Shown in pieces: positions 59,509 through 60,527 of a stretch of DNA of 60,527 nucleotides. The DNA lies in contig NZ_JALLIY010000027.1 of NCBI RefSeq assembly GCF_023242315.1, forward strand, positions 1 to 60,527, in the 5' to 3' direction. Within the stretch, counting starts at the first letter, position 1. The number at the start of each line of letters is the position of its first letter. Origin of the DNA: Pseudomonas sp. MWU13-2105. GTDB taxonomy: Bacteria; Pseudomonadota; Gammaproteobacteria; Pseudomonadales; Pseudomonadaceae. Below the pieces are notes generated by a model. The model had not been told where the DNA came from, ran no database searches, and worked only from the letters and a program-made list of their open reading frames with translations. The position numbers and the translations under genes are program-made.

Positions 59509-60207
59509 TCAGGCCAGTTCGGCCACCACCGCCGCCAACGCCTGGGCCGGATCGGCCGCCTGGCTGATCGGGCGACCGATCACCAGGTAATCGGAACCGG
59601 CATCCAGGGCCTGGCGCGGGGTCAGGATACGGCGCTGATCATCCTGGGCACTGCCCGCCGGACGAATCCCCGGGGTTACCAGCTGCAACCCCGGATGAGC
59701 GGTCTTCAGCGCGGTGGCCTCCAGGGCCGAGCACACCAGGCCATCCATCCCGGCTTTTTCCGCCAAGGCTGCCAGACGCAATACCTGCACCTGTGGATCG
59801 ACATCCAGGCCGATACCGGCCAGGTCCTCGCGCTCCATGCTGGTCAGCACGGTCACGCCGATCAACAACGGCTGCGGGCCGCTGCGCTTATCCAGCACCT
59901 CGCGGCACGCCGCCATCATGCGCAGGCCGCCGGAGCAATGCACATTGACCATCCACACGCCCATCTCCGCCGCCGCCTTGACCGCCATGGCAGTGGTGTT
60001 GGGAATATCGTGGAATTTCAGGTCGAGGAACACCTCGAAGCCCTTGTCACGCAAGGTGCCGACAATTTCCGCCGCGCAGCTGGTGAACAACTCCTTGCCG
60101 ACCTTGACCCGGCACAGCTTCGGGTCCAGTTGATCGGCCAGCTTCAGGGCGGCGTCACGGGAGGGGAAATCCAGGGCGACGATGATAGGCGTCTGGCAGG
60201 CGGACAT
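59509..60207 (-). CDS. pyrF: Orotidine 5'-phosphate decarboxylase
   Basis: Last step of de novo UMP synthesis. The 232-residue TIM-barrel protein has the catalytic array in FLDLKFHDIPNT (Asp62, Lys64, Asp67), the substrate phosphate-binding segment GIRPAG and LVIGRPIS near the C terminus, and family-typical length. ATG at 60207 (MSACQTPIIVALDF) is the known Pseudomonas start; the open frame continues further upstream without support. Its stop faces the MDR gene. Confidence 0.96.
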   Translation of the reverse strand: MSACQTPIIVALDFPSRDAALKLADQLDPKLCRVKVGKELFTSCAAEIVGTLRDKGFEVFLDLKFHDIPNTTAMAVKAAAEMGVWMVNVHCSGGLRMMAACREVLDKRSGPQPLLIGVTVLTSMEREDLAGIGLDVDPQVQVLRLAALAEKAGMDGLVCSALEATALKTAHPGLQLVTPGIRPAGSAQDDQRRILTPRQALDAGSDYLVIGRPISQAADPAQALAAVVAELA

Positions 60208-60467
60208 GGGCGGGCTCTCTGGCAAGTCGAAATCGGCGCGCATTGTAGCGGAACCCGGGGCGGACCGGGACCCGGTGATCGGTAAATCTAGCCCCGATGC
60301 GCCATAAATGCCCGAGCTCGCACCAAAGTAAGTCGAAACCCAGGCGAACATCGGTGAAACGTCCTCGATACGACAGGTTTTCGCAGATAACGACGCGCCC
60401 CTGGCGACTGGCACGTCCACTGCAATCCCCTGTGCCGAGCAGTATCCAACCGTTCAGGGAGAAACGT

Positions 60468-60527
60468 ATGAACACACAACTCAAACCCAGCCTCGGCACC
60501 CTGCACCTCTGGGGCATTGCCGTGGGT
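60468..60527 (+). CDS. Start of an amino-acid/ethanolamine-type permease (cut by window edge)
   Basis: Only 20 codons are visible: MNTQLKPSLGTLHLWGIAVG. The ribosome site CAGGGAGAAACGT precedes the ATG. The GTLHLWGIAVG opening is typical of APC-family permeases, including ethanolamine permease (Eat), but too little is present to decide the substrate. Confidence 0.55.
   Translation, partial: MNTQLKPSLGTLHLWGIAVG

Overview
The window reads as a chromosomal segment of a fluorescent-group Pseudomonas. Grounds: high GC with strong third-position GC bias; proteins that read as near-identical to known Pseudomonas LexA, FadBA, XdhAB and LigA; many Pseudomonas-type REP palindromes between genes; and gene order that, from memory, follows two blocks of the P. 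aeruginosa PAO1 map (psrA-lexA-sulA-topA-fadAB-uup-slt, and recR-ybaB-dnaX-ffs-ligA-zipA-smc-xdhABC-guaD). All homology statements come from reading motifs; no search was run.

Layout. 1-17.4 kb is core: PsrA regulator (cut by the left edge), the SOS genes lexA-sulA, topoisomerase I, the fadBA beta-oxidation operon, a universal stress protein, the ABC-F ATPase Uup, lytic transglycosylase Slt, a MOSC protein and CheV. 17.4-23.4 kb is a signalling and exopolysaccharide patch: an Hpt-like protein, a NarL-type kinase/regulator pair, then what looks like the wreck of a Psl-type polysaccharide operon (a broken sugar-phosphate transferase, an intact mannose-1-phosphate guanylyltransferase, and a scrap of an export protein). 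23.4-26.8 kb is recR-ybaB-dnaX. 26.8-37 kb is an accessory stretch around the 4.5S RNA gene (ffs): a solute-binding protein, a PAS-GGDEF-EAL protein, small regulators, a PEBP/AraC pair, an unrecognised protein with a Cys/His pair resembling toxin deamidases, a Tae4-type T6SS amidase effector with its Tai4 immunity protein, and a zinc peptidase. 37-44.9 kb is ligA-zipA-smc plus a FadR/GntR regulator. 45-53.5 kb is a purine catabolism block (xdhABC, guaD, a second GntR regulator, a BenE-like transporter). 53.6-60.5 kb holds a chemoreceptor, a MocR regulator, an SDR/MDR divergent pair, pyrF and the start of an amino-acid/ethanolamine-type permease.

How the parts connect. The window includes both the PsrA gene and its best-known target operon fadBA, and both upstream regions carry a pair of PsrA-like boxes with the same 27-bp geometry. 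LexA controls its own operon through two adjacent SOS boxes. XdhABC and GuaD take guanine and hypoxanthine to xanthine and urate, with an inverted-repeat operator candidate between the regulator and xdhA. The most interesting accessory content is around ffs: an orphan T6SS effector/immunity pair on one side and a possible CNF-like deamidase toxin on the other, with no secretion apparatus genes in the window.
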